In this document: positions 1 through 12,385 of the stretch, piece by piece
Layout of the letters: each line of letters opens with the position of its first letter
Numbering within the stretch: the stretch's first letter is position 1
Assembly: GCA_037043015.1 (NCBI GenBank)
Contig: CM073330.1
Coordinates: 1,389,263-1,453,262 of the forward strand
DNA: 64,000 bases
Direction of reading: 5' to 3'
Origin: Bryum argenteum
Taxonomy: Eukaryota > Streptophyta > Bryopsida > Bryales > Bryaceae
Translations under genes and position numbers: made by a program
The notes under the pieces: model-generated
Seen by the model: the letters and a program-made list of their open reading frames with translations, nothing else
Database searches by the model: none
Told to the model about the DNA's origin: nothing

Positions 1-103
1 ATAGTCACTGAGGTCCGCAGTAAGAAAGGTCACCTTAGTCACTCAGAGAGAGTCAGAGAGGATACTCATGAATATGCAGATAACCCTCCGACTCAGATAA
101 TTC

Positions 104-447
104 TCCGAACACTTGTTCTCCTTTTCGCCAGTGTCCTGTGGTAGCCAGTGCCTTGCGCTATGTGTAGCATCGATATGTAAGCAGGGTGATTCGTCTGCAT
201 GGTGGTGGCAAAGGTGTGTTAGGCGATCCGCAATTAGTTTTTTTTTTTTTTTAATCAAATGATAGAGGGTCGAATCAAAGAGGTTCTAGTGTAACTTATT
301 TAACGCTCTTATCCGAACACTTGTTTCCCTCTTCGCCTGTGTCCTGTGGTAGCCAGTGCCTTGCGCTATGTGTAGCATCGATATGTAAGCAGGGTGATTC
401 GTCTGCATGGTGGTGGCAAAGGTGTGCAAGGCGATCCCTCCGCAATC
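104..447. repeat. Direct duplication of about 130 bp upstream of the first gene
   Basis: The stretch at about 104-233 recurs at about 314-447 with few changes. Both copies contain the run gtcctgtggtagccagtgcc and the shared segment leading to ggtggtggcaaaggtgtg. A T-run (about 240-252) and some unique sequence lie between them. The copies sit more than 1 kb upstream of the start codon of the 475-aa gene, so they may belong to its promoter or an upstream leader. No coding function is evident. Confidence 0.85.
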
Positions 448-550
448 ATGTGCTTTTGTCATGTCTTCTGTTTGTTCAGATATGTGGGTACTGGACTTTG
501 CTGTGAAGTGTGCTCTGTTTTGTGGTCGTCCGATTTACTGCGATAACCTT

Positions 551-685
551 TCTTATTGCGGTCTTTCTTATTGCGGTCTTTCTCATTGCGGTCTTTCTTA
601 TTGCGGTCTTTCTTATTGCGGTCTTTCTTATTGCGGTCTTTCTTATTGCGGTCTTTCTTATTGCGGTCTTTCTTATTGCGGTCTT
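551..685. repeat. Nine tandem copies of a 15-bp unit
   Basis: The unit TCTTATTGCGGTCTT is repeated nine times without interruption. Only the third unit differs, with TCTC in place of TCTT. Because 15 is a multiple of three, each frame reads as a five-residue repeat (SYCGL or FLIAV), which creates open frames without implying a protein. The near identity suggests recent expansion. Confidence 0.95.
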
Positions 686-1274
686 GTTGGATTTAGGCTT
701 CTTGTTAAAGTGTTGCGAAGTTCATGCACGTTAGATCTGTTCAATTGCGCTCTCTTTCCGAGGATGAGATACTCGATTGGAATCACAGACAAGTCATACG
801 TTGAGTGCTGAGTTGAATCTGTGGATGCGGTAGTTAAGAGAGTGCAGCCATGAACATGGGGCGATCTAGCGCACATGAGCCGCTTCCTCTAGAGCTTGCC
901 ATAGTGAAAGGACCGGTTGCGCATGAAACCCTAAAGATCTGTCTATGAGATAGCTTACAGTCGTGCAATCCGAAATCTGATAGGAGGTGCCTCTCAAGCA
1001 GTTTGATAAGACCTGCTCGTTTACTAACATGCACCAGGAGGAGGCGGGTTAATTTGTGTCTCCAGACCTCCTTGTCGCTTCGAGGCTATCAGGTTACATG
1101 ACCTTCACCACCTACTGTATCACTGTATGTGCTGCGATCATCCAGGCTTGAAGCTCTCTGTAACTAGTTTACACGCTAGTGTTATCTGCTATCTGGTCTA
1201 TTTCTGGTTAGCTCCATTGCCGACTTGTGGTTACGGTTACTTAACCCTTAGTCCCTTACAGATTACAGAATTGG

Positions 1275-1301
1275 TTTTTTTTTTTTTTTTTTTTTTTTTT
1301 T
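1275..1301 (+). repeat. Poly(T) tract of 27 T followed by TTCC repeats
   Basis: An uninterrupted T run is followed by TCTTCCTTCCTTCC. It lies about 400 bp upstream of the start codon at 1697, probably in the promoter or in a 5' leader intron. It could also be the tail of a degraded retroposed sequence on the minus strand, but no SINE or LINE body is recognisable beside it. Confidence 0.7.
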
Positions 1302-1696
1302 CTTCCTTCCTTCCTTGTTCTTGTTCTTGAGATGAAAAATGATAATAGAAGAATCTTAATCCAAATGTGTAATTCATGCTAGATTTCATGCAGTTTCCGT
1401 ATGTTGAGGGGTAATTTACGTGACTGTACATAACGTCCCCCACTGAACTGAGCTTTCTGCAAGTCGTTGTTCCGAAGTTGACCATTCGGACATCATTTTG
1501 AGGATCATCTGGACACTGCACTCGTGGGGAGGGTGTGTGCAAGCGTGAAAGCGAGTTTCGCTCTGATTCTAATTCTTTCTCTTGTGATTATTGCCTGCAG
1601 GTGTTTGATCGAGCCTTGAGGGAGGATCGGAGTGGACTCTTAGATCAGTGGGGGGAGTCGCCTAACACAAACCTTAATAGTCGCGGCTTCACAGTA

Positions 1697-4226
1697 ATGG
1701 CAACCTCAAAAGAATCTCCTCTTCCGAGCCCATCGGCAAAGGGTGTATATGACAGGTTCACTGATTTTATGAAGAATGCCATGGTACAGCTTCTTTACCC
1801 GTTTTTGAGTAGCTGCACCTTTATGCTGCTACAAATGTGTGTGGAACATGTGAATTGGCGTGGTTTTAAGGGTCGGACAGTCGAGGAGAGGGAGAATCGC
1901 ATCCTGCAGAGTGAGAGACATAAAAAAGTGGAAGAAAAGTTGGATGAGATACTTCAAGCTTTTCAAGCACTCAAGGATGTGGTGCAATCCAATGAAGTTG
2001 CGACAGAGATGAGACATACTCAGGATAATAAGGCGTCCCAAGGAGATTCTGAGAAGCTTCTTCAAACTCTTCAAGTTACAACTGAAGATTCAACTGGAGA
2101 CATCGTTTTACAAATCATCCAGGGAGGACTTGAGACTAAAGTTGATACCATCAAGAAAGGATCCCGCATTTTACAATTTAGGGTATCACTGGATGCTAAC
2201 TTTTTGACCAAGTTATACCATGTAATAAATGATTGCACAGATGTTGACAGAAGTATCACAATGCAATTGGGACGGCGAGTTTTTATCCGTAATGCAAGTA
2301 AGTAGTACATTTGTATATTCTTTGATATTAAGTTGCAATGCATCTTCATGCCCATTAAAATTATACATGTTGGCTGTGCAGATGACCTTGTGGAGATGAA
2401 GACGCTTGGAAGTGAAGAGGTGCCTGTTATCTTGCGATCGATTTATGTTGCAGGTACATTTCACACCCCCTTATGATTAATCCGGTTTTACACGAAGTCT
2501 TAAACAATCAAATAACCTGAGTGAAGCTCTCTTTGTTTTAACCTTGAACCAAACGTCGAAGTTCCTGCCTGCAAGCGCACTTCACTCGATGATATGCTTT
2601 TCAGTAGTAAACCGAGGTTCATAGCTTTTCAATAGTAAACCGAGGTTCATAAGGTGTTGGCGTTGAGGGTGGAGAAACAGGTCTCAGCAAACCGTCCAAA
2701 ACTGCCTGGGAAGGTAATCTGTAGCCCTCGAAGGGTCGAAGCTCAGTTCTTACTTTGATCGCAGCAAATGCTGATGTATTTGTTGCAGACAAGGTTCAGT
2801 CATAAACTTCTTGAAACAGCGCTTTTCGAAACGCAGTCCCGATCCTAAATGTTTCCTACATCGTTACCTTTTTCACGAAATGTTGTAAAAAATCCTTTTT
2901 GTCTCTAAATTTTCTTTTTCATTTCACTTGTTGAAGGGATTAGACTGTGCTCAATGACAAGGCAGTCACTAGACCCATTTGATAAATGAGATGGGAATTG
3001 TACTCACAATGTATGATTTGTTTATGCTAGGAAAACTAACAATTGAAGGGCTGCACTTGGAGAATGCCACTATGAGGGCAGCGACCTCTCATGAACGCAT
3101 TACTTTGAAGAATATCAAGCATCCTGAGGTTAAGTAATATTACCTACTTGACATTGTGATATACTAGATACATCAAATAGTTTGGCTTCTTCAAAAGGTT
3201 AATATTCATAAACTATATTTTGTATTTGTTACTGATGAAGTTGCGTTCAAGCCAATCGAATAAGGAATAGTCGAACGTTTGGGTTTATTTAATTTTGTGT
3301 GATATTGATTATAGGTGTTCGACGGAGTGCAAGTATGTACTTGGAATGTGCAACTGCCATCGAGAAATTTTGAAGAAGTGGCTGTTTATGCTCTGAAAAC
3401 TTGTCAAATAGACAACCAAGATGTTTCAGTTTATAGCTCCATTGTTGAAATTGAAGACAAGACTCTAAGAGCAGGTTTGCTATCTCTTTGGTTATTTCAA
3501 ATGTTCTTCATTTTCTAATTTGTTAGGGAAGTTTATGGAGATAATGAACTTGGGGGTTTGTTTTAGAGATTCTCTAACTCCCCTTAAATATGACACCCTT
3601 ACTGTTTTTTGTGCTTTGTCATGTGCCAGCTTTAAGAATCGGAATACCAAAATTCATTTTGTTTACCTACATTGCGAGGCAACTTTACTTTGTATTCCAA
3701 TCCGTGGAATGGTCATATCTTGACCTGTGGATGTTGGCTTGCTTTGGTGCTATCTTGAGTCAATGCGCGCCTTCTTGGTAAGTATTTTCTTCTTGTGTGT
3801 GCCCATAGGTCTTTCCTAGCTCATGTCTAAGTATCTAGTATTCAATATTTATAACATTATTGTGCTTGTTTGTCCAGGATTGATAATGTTTTGAGAGGAT
3901 GGCTTGAACATGTTCGTCTGGTCATTTGGGCGGTCTACTTTTCAATGCGGAGCTTTCTTTTCAAGCAATCTTCGAGCAATCCGAGACTAGAGCGTGGAGA
4001 GAATTCAATGAATGGTGATTCCCTAGTATCAAATGACAACTCTGAAGCTGGACATGCAGAAGATTTGGGTCAAGGATTTGAAGTTCTCGGACGAGGACAA
4101 GGTTTGTGCGGGATTTGCGAACTGTGCGAAATGGGATATCAACGGTTAAGACAGCACAGAGCAAGACAGCACAGAGCAATGATTCTGGCGGAGGCAGATA
4201 AGCACCCCTTCGCGAAACTGACATAG
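1697..4226 (+). CDS. Unknown six-exon gene, predicted membrane protein of 475 aa
   Basis: Exons are 1697-2297, 2382-2453, 3031-3128, 3315-3474, 3630-3777 and 3878-4226. All junctions are GT-AG and phases join into one frame of 475 codons plus a stop. I do not recognise the family. The start is the ATG of MATSKESPLPSP; a likely 3' splice site at about 1600 (TTGCCTGCAG) implies a 5' leader intron. The protein has a hydrophobic segment near residues 28-45, a charged helical stretch that could be a coiled coil at about 70-100 (KKVEEKLDEILQAFQALKDV), then a soluble middle part. Two hydrophobic segments are encoded in exon 5 (around FILFTYIARQLYFVF and LWMLACFGAILSQC). The last exon gives an Asn/Ser-rich tail ending CGICELCEMGYQRL and a basic RQHRARQHR repeat. 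Membrane location is inferred from hydrophobicity only. The frame is intact, so expression is plausible. Confidence 0.75.
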
Positions 4227-5155
4227 AGGCATCATGTCGATAGAGTTCGTTCGCTCGTTCGATAGAGGTACTCAAAGCATTTGAAAAGAAGTAGTCTCTT
4301 GGTCCAACCTAGATATAGAACATATGGTGAGTATGCTAATAACTGGACACCTCGCTAGAACCTTTGATCCTGATCGTTGGATATTGGTGCTACGATCTCG
4401 ATTGTGTCCAATTTCTTTTTTGGTGGGATATTTCGGACTATCAAATGTGTTGCTTGTCGCTTCACTGATCGCAAGCTTCCATTGCGTCGTAGTCAATCAA
4501 CATTTTCGACTGAGAGTCAGCGGGAACTTCTTGCAGATGTTTGTGTAAATTGGATTTAAACCAAATCCCACTGTACGTGCTTTTAACTAATTGTGAAGAA
4601 ACTCTTTTCCTGAAGCCGATCTCCTATTGCAATATCCTTGTTTGCTTTTCGATCAGATTCAAAGAACGCTGAAGGCCGGTTCATCCCCGCATCCCCGTAT
4701 CTTAATACCAGTCTGCAACATTAAGAGTTGTTCAGGACAAATAGCTCTGTACTATGAAAGCTCGCTAATGCATGTGCCCTTGATCATCGCTTGCTTCTAA
4801 TTATCACGCGAGTGGATGCTCTTCGTCCTCCTTACTGATCCATTTTCATGCTGTTGAACTGAAGGTATTTCAGCTAAGGAAGTTGCAGCACTTAAATAAC
4901 AGTGGCTAGACCTTAGATTGTTCTTAGGTGATCTCTATTTAAAATAACGAAGGGAGAAAAGAAGCTATTCTGGTTGGAGATTAGGAATCTCATTTCGGAG
5001 ACTGCCGAGTCGGTTGAACCATGGCTCAACTATCCATCGCTCTGTTGGTCTATGGTAGTTGATTAGATTGACAAGAGTTGATTGTATAAGCGCCGTAATT
5101 GTGTTCGAGACGCCGGATTAGCGCTAATTGTGTATTGCTTTCAATCACTCAATCA
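4227..5155. other. Intergenic, no gene seen
   Basis: Follows the stop of the 475-aa gene and should hold its 3' UTR. The open frames here overlap on both strands, lack splice context and resemble nothing known. No RNA gene was recognised. Confidence 0.5.
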
Positions 5156-5575
5156 ACTGTGGAGTGTAAGTAGGTCTTTCGAAAAGACTGAAGACGGAGG
5201 AGGAGCGGATCTGCACTCTCGTCATTGCGGAGAATTAGGTTAGTTGCGGCGATCAATTGTTACTTCTCATGAGCGGAATGGTGTGCAGTTGCTTGATCAC
5301 CGTGCAGTAAATGGTTGATTTGCCAGTGGTGCTTTAATATTGTATTTTTTGTAAATTGAAGGAGAGCAAGCAATGGCATTATTTCCATTCGAACAGGGAA
5401 ATAGTACCGTAATTGCTGATTGCCTGTTGTGATTTGTGCTTTCAGTTCACTGTGGAGTGTAGGTCTTTTAGGAGACGGAGGTAAAGGAGCAGGTGTGCAT
5501 TTTCGTCATTGCGTTAAATTAGGTTTGTTGCGGCGATCTATCTGCTCGGCTGTTACATCTCATGAGCCGATTTTT
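5156..5575 (+). repeat. Duplicated leader-like segment upstream of the SMARCAL1-like locus
   Basis: About 120-135 bp at 5156-5290 recurs in diverged form at 5448-5575. Shared landmarks in order are ACTGTGGAGTGTA, GGTCTTT, GACGGAGG, TCGTCATTGCG, AATTAGGTT, GTTGCGGCGATC and TCTCATGAGC. The pair lies 300-730 bp before the start codon at 5890, consistent with an old tandem duplication of a promoter or 5' UTR segment. Confidence 0.75.
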
Positions 5576-5889
5576 GTACGATTGCGTTTAGAATGATAGG
5601 ATTGATTCGTGAGAGTTTAAGCTCGATGCTTCAACAGCTTTGTTGTTTACTGTGAATGGGAGCATGCATCGGCGGAGAAATCAAGACGGGGATTGTGACT
5701 GTCGAAGTGTCAGAATAGTGTCTTTCCATTTTTGATTGATCGAAGATGTGGTACTTTCTGAGTTTTGGACTCTCGCGGCCCTGCGTTTTGTAGATGAAGT
5801 AGTGGCAATGTTTTCCGTGGAGGGAATCGGCATGGTCAATTGAGGAGGGCAGTTTAAATTATTAATAGAGGGCGGGTGAAGGGTAAGCG

Positions 5890-8800
5890 ATGGATGATGA
5901 ATGGGGGTTGAGTATGGAGGAGTTGGATTCTTTGGAGACCAATGCGAAAAAGCAGCTCGCTGACAGGCAAAGATCGTCTTCCGCGGCCTATGTGCCGCCA
6001 CCCGGGCCTTCACATGCTGGCCAATATTCTTACCAGCGGCTTCCTGCTTTCTCTTCTCCAATGAAGCAGAACACTCACTCCCCCGCCAAGAGCTTAGGTC
6101 GAATCAATAAAATATTGGATACAAACATGAGGATTATGCAGTCTTTGACTTTGTTAGTTGCCGGGGATGTAAGTTGTTATCCAGTGCATTGAGGATTGTT
6201 CACATGAAATTGTAGGGTCTGGGTTGTACCAAGGAGCAAGGTGGAGGAGCTTGTGCGAGCTTTGTACAGAATCCCTGTCACGGTTAGTCTTTCCTGGAAT
6301 ATTGAGCACTACCATACAGATTAATATCATACTTTCTTTGTTTTTCTATCATTCTCTCTTTTCTGATCCTGATGAAGAGAGTACTGCAGTATAATGTTCA
6401 GTCGGTTGGTGCCCTTTTCCGATTCCTTCAATTATGAATTGAACACAATCATCGTGTGCTGGCCTGCAGGTTGAAGCAGTGCCCCCTTTGTGCCTTCCTC
6501 CAACTTTTTCAGAAGGAGTTGGTTAGTTTTGCTCCTTGATGCTGCTTTGTCTTGCTTTTACGGAGAAGCTTTATAGATCTTTTTACGGGATAACTCGTGG
6601 TTTTGTTGAGATTATTGCGTGGGACGAAGTGAGGTCCAATTTGGTGCCCTTGTCTTTTGTTAATTGGCTCTGCTCCCCGTTATACAGAAGAGTTGAAGGC
6701 CTGTCAACCTGATAGAGACGCTTTACCAAGTTCTTGCAACCAAAGGCTGACTTATCAAATTTACCCAAAATTGTGGTCAAATTCTTCCTCCATCAAAGTG
6801 GAGACGTGGCGGCCAAGTTCGATTATAATGCGGTATGCTGAAGTATCTTTGGTTTTCTTTACATATTCGCATGCACGTATGTGTTCTGTGAATCAGATTT
6901 CCTGGTTATGGATTTGGGTACTTCCCCTATCCAAATATTCTATGTCGTATTTGCAAATTGTGAGGTTTGTTGTTCTTACAGAAAATTATTGCTTCTATGC
7001 GAAATATTCCATGAGCAGAGTGGAATCCCAAAGGGAGGTATTGTATTTTCTTCGTCATCTGTTCGGCAGTTCAATGAGTCTACTAATCTTCTGCTTAATC
7101 GTGTAGGTTTTCAAGGACTCGAGGAGCTTGTCTGAGGTATGTTAATTTTGTTGACTTGTATGGCAGGCTATGGGTATTCCCCTTTTCATCCTTATCAGAA
7201 GCTGAGAATGTTTTGAACAAAATCACCGACTTGGATGTGCATGTAGGTTCTTGCTATATTCTTGATGTGAGTTCGTCGTCAGTTAGAGGAGAGTCTATCC
7301 GAACACAAGCAGATTCGACTAAGCTAGTGTGCATCAGGTTGAAGGGCTGGAACCTCTCGTCCGGCGTGCTGTTGAGGCGGCTGCTGCTCCTCCCAACTTG
7401 CAAGGTATTATCTCTTGCTTTAATGGCTGAGTGTCATGTTTTCTGTAGATCCTAATTCCGTTACTGAGGATGTGCAATGCTTGTCTTTGTATGACAGAAG
7501 TTCTGAAGGCTTCTCTCCGGTGCTCATTGTAGATGCAGGCCTATTTTAGTCAATGTTTCTTAATTCCCCTGAAAGATGGAATTAATGCTGGTTTAAAGTA
7601 CAAATCGTGAATTCTACATCCTTGAAGACACGTTCATCGGATTCTACCGTTAACGGGTTCTGGCTGCGCAGAAAAAGACAATGATATCCCGGCGCAGCTA
7701 GAGTCAAAAGTATTGCCCTTTCAACGGGATGGAGTGAGGTATATTTCGTGAAGACAAAGCTTCGATGTGTGCTGACTTACTGATCTGTTGTCTCACCAGT
7801 TCGTCTATGCTTAGGTGGTGTTTGGGCTTGATATACCGTACAATTCTGGAGAAATAGGAATTAGCTGCTAAATAAATCCCTCGTTGCGAGACATGCTTTA
7901 GTACGTTCTACCTGCTCTTATGAATTTCAGAAGTTAATTTCGTGTCACTATGCGATCCAGGTTTGCATTGCAGCGTGTCTGCCTGCCGTGTCTTGATAGC
8001 AGATGAAATGGGTCTTGGGAAGACTCTACAGGTTATTGCTGCCTTGAAGATCGTTTTCTGCATACACTAGGGTAGTTGAGATCATATTGTCCGCTCATTG
8101 GTAGATTTATCTCTAGATGATGGTTTGAGGTAGTATCAGCACTTGCCGCCAATTTAAGTTATAGGGTCAACTGAGATGGAGTTCATTGGTTACTCTTATC
8201 TGTGACGGCGTTTCATTGTTAAGTGTCCAGTCACACTCACTGTCACTTCATTAGCTAGCATCTGATTGACATGTTCTGCATAGAGTTGGCGATCATTAAT
8301 TTGAGTACCCTCTATAAATATTTGTATATATGTCTGTGGTTGGTACTATTTGTTTTCCATCTCCTTGTGTGTTGCAAAGCAGAAGTAGCTGCGGTATCAT
8401 CCGGAGTACTAAGCCATGTATTTGCAGGCAATTGCAGTGGCGTCATGCTTAGAAGAAGAATGGCCAGTTCTGATTGTAGTCCCTTCATCGTTGCGGTTAC
8501 AATGGGCACTGGTAAGGATATTGCTACCCCAGTCATCTTTTCGTAAGGTGCTAGCGCGGTACTTCTGAACTTTGGCTGGTTGTCTATAGAAGTCGCGATA
8601 CGGTTGCTGCATGAACTGACAAGTTCTCGGCGGTGTTATCAGGCTCTTCATCAATGGCTGGATATTCGTCCCGCTGACATTACGGTGCGAGTCAAAATGC
8701 TATGTCATGCTAATTCTTTGTGGTTTCATAGCCGTCCGGATTGTACCAATCAAGTCTGGTTCTGTTCCTTATGTCATCCAATGCTTATGCACTTGTTTGG

Positions 8801-11800
8801 CACTCGTTTTACGTTGTGCAGGTTGTCATGTGACATTGTTCGATCTCAAACAGAGAGGGTTTCAATATTGTGCATTCAGCTGGCAAGGGTTCTGTAAGAC
8901 TGGATGGCTTATTCAACATCGTGTCCTATGATCTCGTAACAAAATATCATGATGCTATCTGTGAAGCTAAATTTAGGGTCAGTTAGCCGATTCCGAATCC
9001 CAATAGTTATCCTTGATTGTTAGGACTTTAGTTACGTTTTCAGTCCCGTGTTCACAACGGTCTGCGCATACTCCTAAAAGATTTGACTTAAACGCCTGAG
9101 GGCTTTCGTTGTGCGAAACGAGCTGCATTTCGACCTATCGTTACTTGTGCTTGCGGGCTCAACAGCCATGTCATTTTTAGCTAATATGCAAGATAGTCAT
9201 GTTTAGGAAATGGACTAGTGTGGGCGCCTCAATTATTCAGCGCTGACTTAGTTACTTGCAGGTTATTATTGCAGATGAGGCGCATTATCTAAAGAATGCA
9301 CAAGCGAAAAGAACAAATGCCTGTGTACCCATACTTCAGGTACGATCCTCTCACTCTAGGATATGAAATGCAGGTACTCAATGAGCATCTGATAGGTTTT
9401 TGATTATATTGGAATCTGCTGTAATGACGTTCGTAATTCGATTGTGCAGAAAGCTAAGTATGCTGTGCTTCTTACTGGAACTCCAGCACTTTCTCGTCCC
9501 ATAGAACTCTACAAGCAGGTCAACCATAAACTTGCACAACTCATTTCAGCTTCTTTTTCTTCGCTGCGCACCACGTGCAACGAAAAGTGCAATAGTTCCG
9601 TCATTATTTTGAGCAGATTTTTATGTTGTTTTGCGATTCAGTTTTGTTGAACATTGTCTTCAGCTGGAAGCATCGCAACCAACAGCATACAAGAATATAC
9701 ATGAATATGGCAATCGTTATTGCCTCGGGGTGAGTACCTTTTGATTGCTACGTACAGTGCTACGAATTTCAATATGTTTCATCTGTGTGTAAAGTTCCAC
9801 TCTGAACATTTGATTCATGCAGGGACACTTCGGAATGTATCAAGGGTCAAGTAACCTTCAGGAACTCCATGGTCTCGTAAAGTCAACAGTGATGATTCGA
9901 AGAGTGAAGAAGGATGTCTTATCTGAAGTACCTCAGAAACGACGTCAACAGGTGTTCAGCATGACTACCATTTTATTTTCTGTTATGAATTATGCCATAA
10001 TTTTGATGGCAAAACTGCATTTCGCGTGGATGTTTAAGTCAGGAACTTATCCTGCTGTAAGTTTTATTGGGAGTCTTAGAGCTGCGTCGTTTTGTGATGA
10101 CATTTCTTGTCATGCTTCTATGCAATTGGCTTTCATGCTCTCATAGTTGAATGTAGTAACCAAGGTCGTTGAAATTGCAGGTCATTGTTTCATTAGAAGG
10201 TCTACAAAGGCATCAGACTCATGCGAGCTCTTTTCAAGCAGGCATGAATCTTAGATCTATTTCTGGTCTTTAGCTAGCAACGTTTCAATTAAGGCAGAAT
10301 CTTGAACCTTTCCCTGTCTAATGTATCTTGTGAAAAGTATATCAAACAAGATTCGCGAGATTACTGTTGTTAGCGGTTGAACTCAAGGTAGTTTAAATGA
10401 TGGATCAGCTGGAGGGAATCAAGAATTCTCTTAAGAATTGCATGGAGGACAACTTTGAAAAGACTGACTATGCTGAGAAGCAACTCCTCACGAAGGTAGG
10501 TTTGTATCCGGATCTGCTTTGTTCTTCAGATTTGAGATCTCCTTAATATCTTGTACAGTCACCGCATAGTCATCTCCGAAGTGCATGATGGTCCTTGCGC
10601 TGTGATGAACCTGATGATTTCAGTTTATGCTCGTTGTGAGTTTTTTCGATTCTTGATTCTTTATTTGCGGGCATGCTTGGCAGATTTATACAGATTCAGC
10701 TGTCGTGAAACTCCCAGCTGTGGAGGAGTATCTAACAACAATGATAGATGTGCGTGAACCATCAAATCCCTTCTTCAAAAGTGGCAATTTCGGCCGTCCA
10801 CATTCCCGTTGAAAGTTGCCGCTTCTTTCAATTATGTCCTCGATAGTAGATTGAGGGACGATATACGAAGATTACTGAGTCGTTACATAATTCGTATGAA
10901 GTAAACTCCTTACTCGGGATCTGATGCTGATGCAGGTAGAGTCTAAATTTTTGGTGTTTGCGCATCATCAAAGTATGTTGGATGGCATGGAGCAACTCCT
11001 CATGGTATGACTAACTCTGGATAGTTGCAACATTTTCCATAGCACTTGTTTGCGAGGAGTGATAAGGAATTCTCTTTGGAATCAGATTGCAATTGAACTC
11101 ACGTATACCAGCTTGGGGCATATTTCACGAGGGACAAGTATGGGACTTCTAAGCATACCCACTTTGGTTAGATCTTCAAAATGGGGCAGCTGAACAGTCC
11201 TGTTATTGAGACTGCAGAAGAAAAGAGTCGGTCACATACGGATAGATGGGGGAACGCCGCAGTCAGCCCGGCAAGCACTAGTTCCTCGATTTCAGGATGG
11301 ATAACGTCTGTGCAGCAGTGAATCTGGACATGTCCCCTTCCCGCATGCAGCCTTTCCTCGATGCGCCTCACCATGTTATGAATGTGATTGTTGCAGCTTG
11401 GAATACGTGCAGCAGGTGTTGGATTGACGCTCACTGCAGCTAGTACCGTCATCTTTGCGGAAATGTCGTGAACACCCGGTGACCTTGTTCAAGCTGAAGA
11501 TAGGGCTCATCGCATTGGCCAGGTCTGTAACTTTCTTGGCGCCCATGTCAGTGCAAACTAAATCTGATAGCATATCTGCGTTAGTTGGTCATTTGATGCG
11601 GACTGCCATATTCAAACATGGAGTAGGGGTGAAGCTTTCATACTAGATATTGGGGCCTTGTCGGGGAAGCTCGAGCGAATGTTAAATTTGTACACTATAA
11701 AATTCACACGAAGTTCAGAGTTTCACTCAAGTTCTGCACACTAAACCTTCATGTTCGATGCAAACAGGCATCTTCTGTCAATGTCTACTACCTCCATTCA

Positions 11801-12385
11801 CATGACACCATCGATGACATTATCTGGTATGCGTCTCCAAAACCATGTCTTAAAACTCCTCCCGTTGAACATGCACCAAATCAGACCGAGTTTAGTTTCT
11901 CATATCATACAATAGTATCGTTCTGTAAGCGTCGTTCTTTGGGTGGTGTCTGCAGGGATACTGTCCAAAACAAATTGGAGAATCTTGGTCAGGTGGGAAA
12001 CCTCTTACTCCTATGGAGATGCCGACTTCGACAATCTCCAGTCGACTGCATTTCGTATTGTTGCTTCCGTCTTCAGGCTTTCCAATCCAGATTCAACTTA
12101 GAAGGATTTGGTGATGTTTGTTGACAGGTGCTAGACGGGCAGGAAAGTAGTTTGCAAGTGGAGGCGCCCCCAAAGACATATTCTCATGTTCCGCGGAATC
12201 AAGCGACTGTAGACTCTTTCTTAAAGTCAGCTCCTGAGCCTTCGTCTGCTATAGCTTCTGAGCCTCTGTTGGTTCCCGCCCTTGATGGTCAGGCGTATTA
12301 TCAACCCCCCCCCCTGCCGACAGCCATTTCGACCAGGCACATAATGGAAGTGACAGCAAGCGGAAGTGGCTTTTCTGAGAACTAG
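5890..12385 (+). pseudogene. SMARCAL1-like: SMARCAL1/CHR18-like annealing helicase, probably a pseudogene
   Basis: This host locus matches a SNF2-family SMARCAL1-type ATPase; the family rewinds RPA-coated DNA at stalled forks in the nucleus. It begins MDDEWGLSMEELDSLE, as plant CHR18 proteins do. In order are seen the HARP domain (KIVVKFFLHQSGDVAAKF, about 6768-6832; WNPKGR joined across an intron at about 7038-7166 to LWVFPFSSLSEAENVL), the start of the SNF2 core (LPFQRDGVR), Walker A (ADEMGLGKT, 7999-8025), the Ia region (PVLIVVPSSLRLQWA, about 8470-8511), Walker B as DEAH (9274-9285), motif III (LLTGTPALSRPIELYKQ), MIRRVKKDVLSEVP, FAHHQSM, IDGGTPQSARQ, AAGVGLTLTAAS and DRAHRIGQ. Introns keep normal borders. 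Lesions: TGA in the HARP exon (7012-7014), a frameshift just before Walker A (about 7975-7990), TGA at 8831-8833, a probable frameshift near 10220-10235, and TGA at the expected Trp codon (11469-11471). Several independent breaks argue for a decayed gene; sequencing error in a poor assembly is the alternative. Confidence 0.85.

Noticed and set aside
407-811. Open frames with SYCGL or FLIAV pentapeptide repeats
   Set aside because: They are produced by the 15-bp tandem repeat, whose length is a multiple of three, and have no splice or family support.
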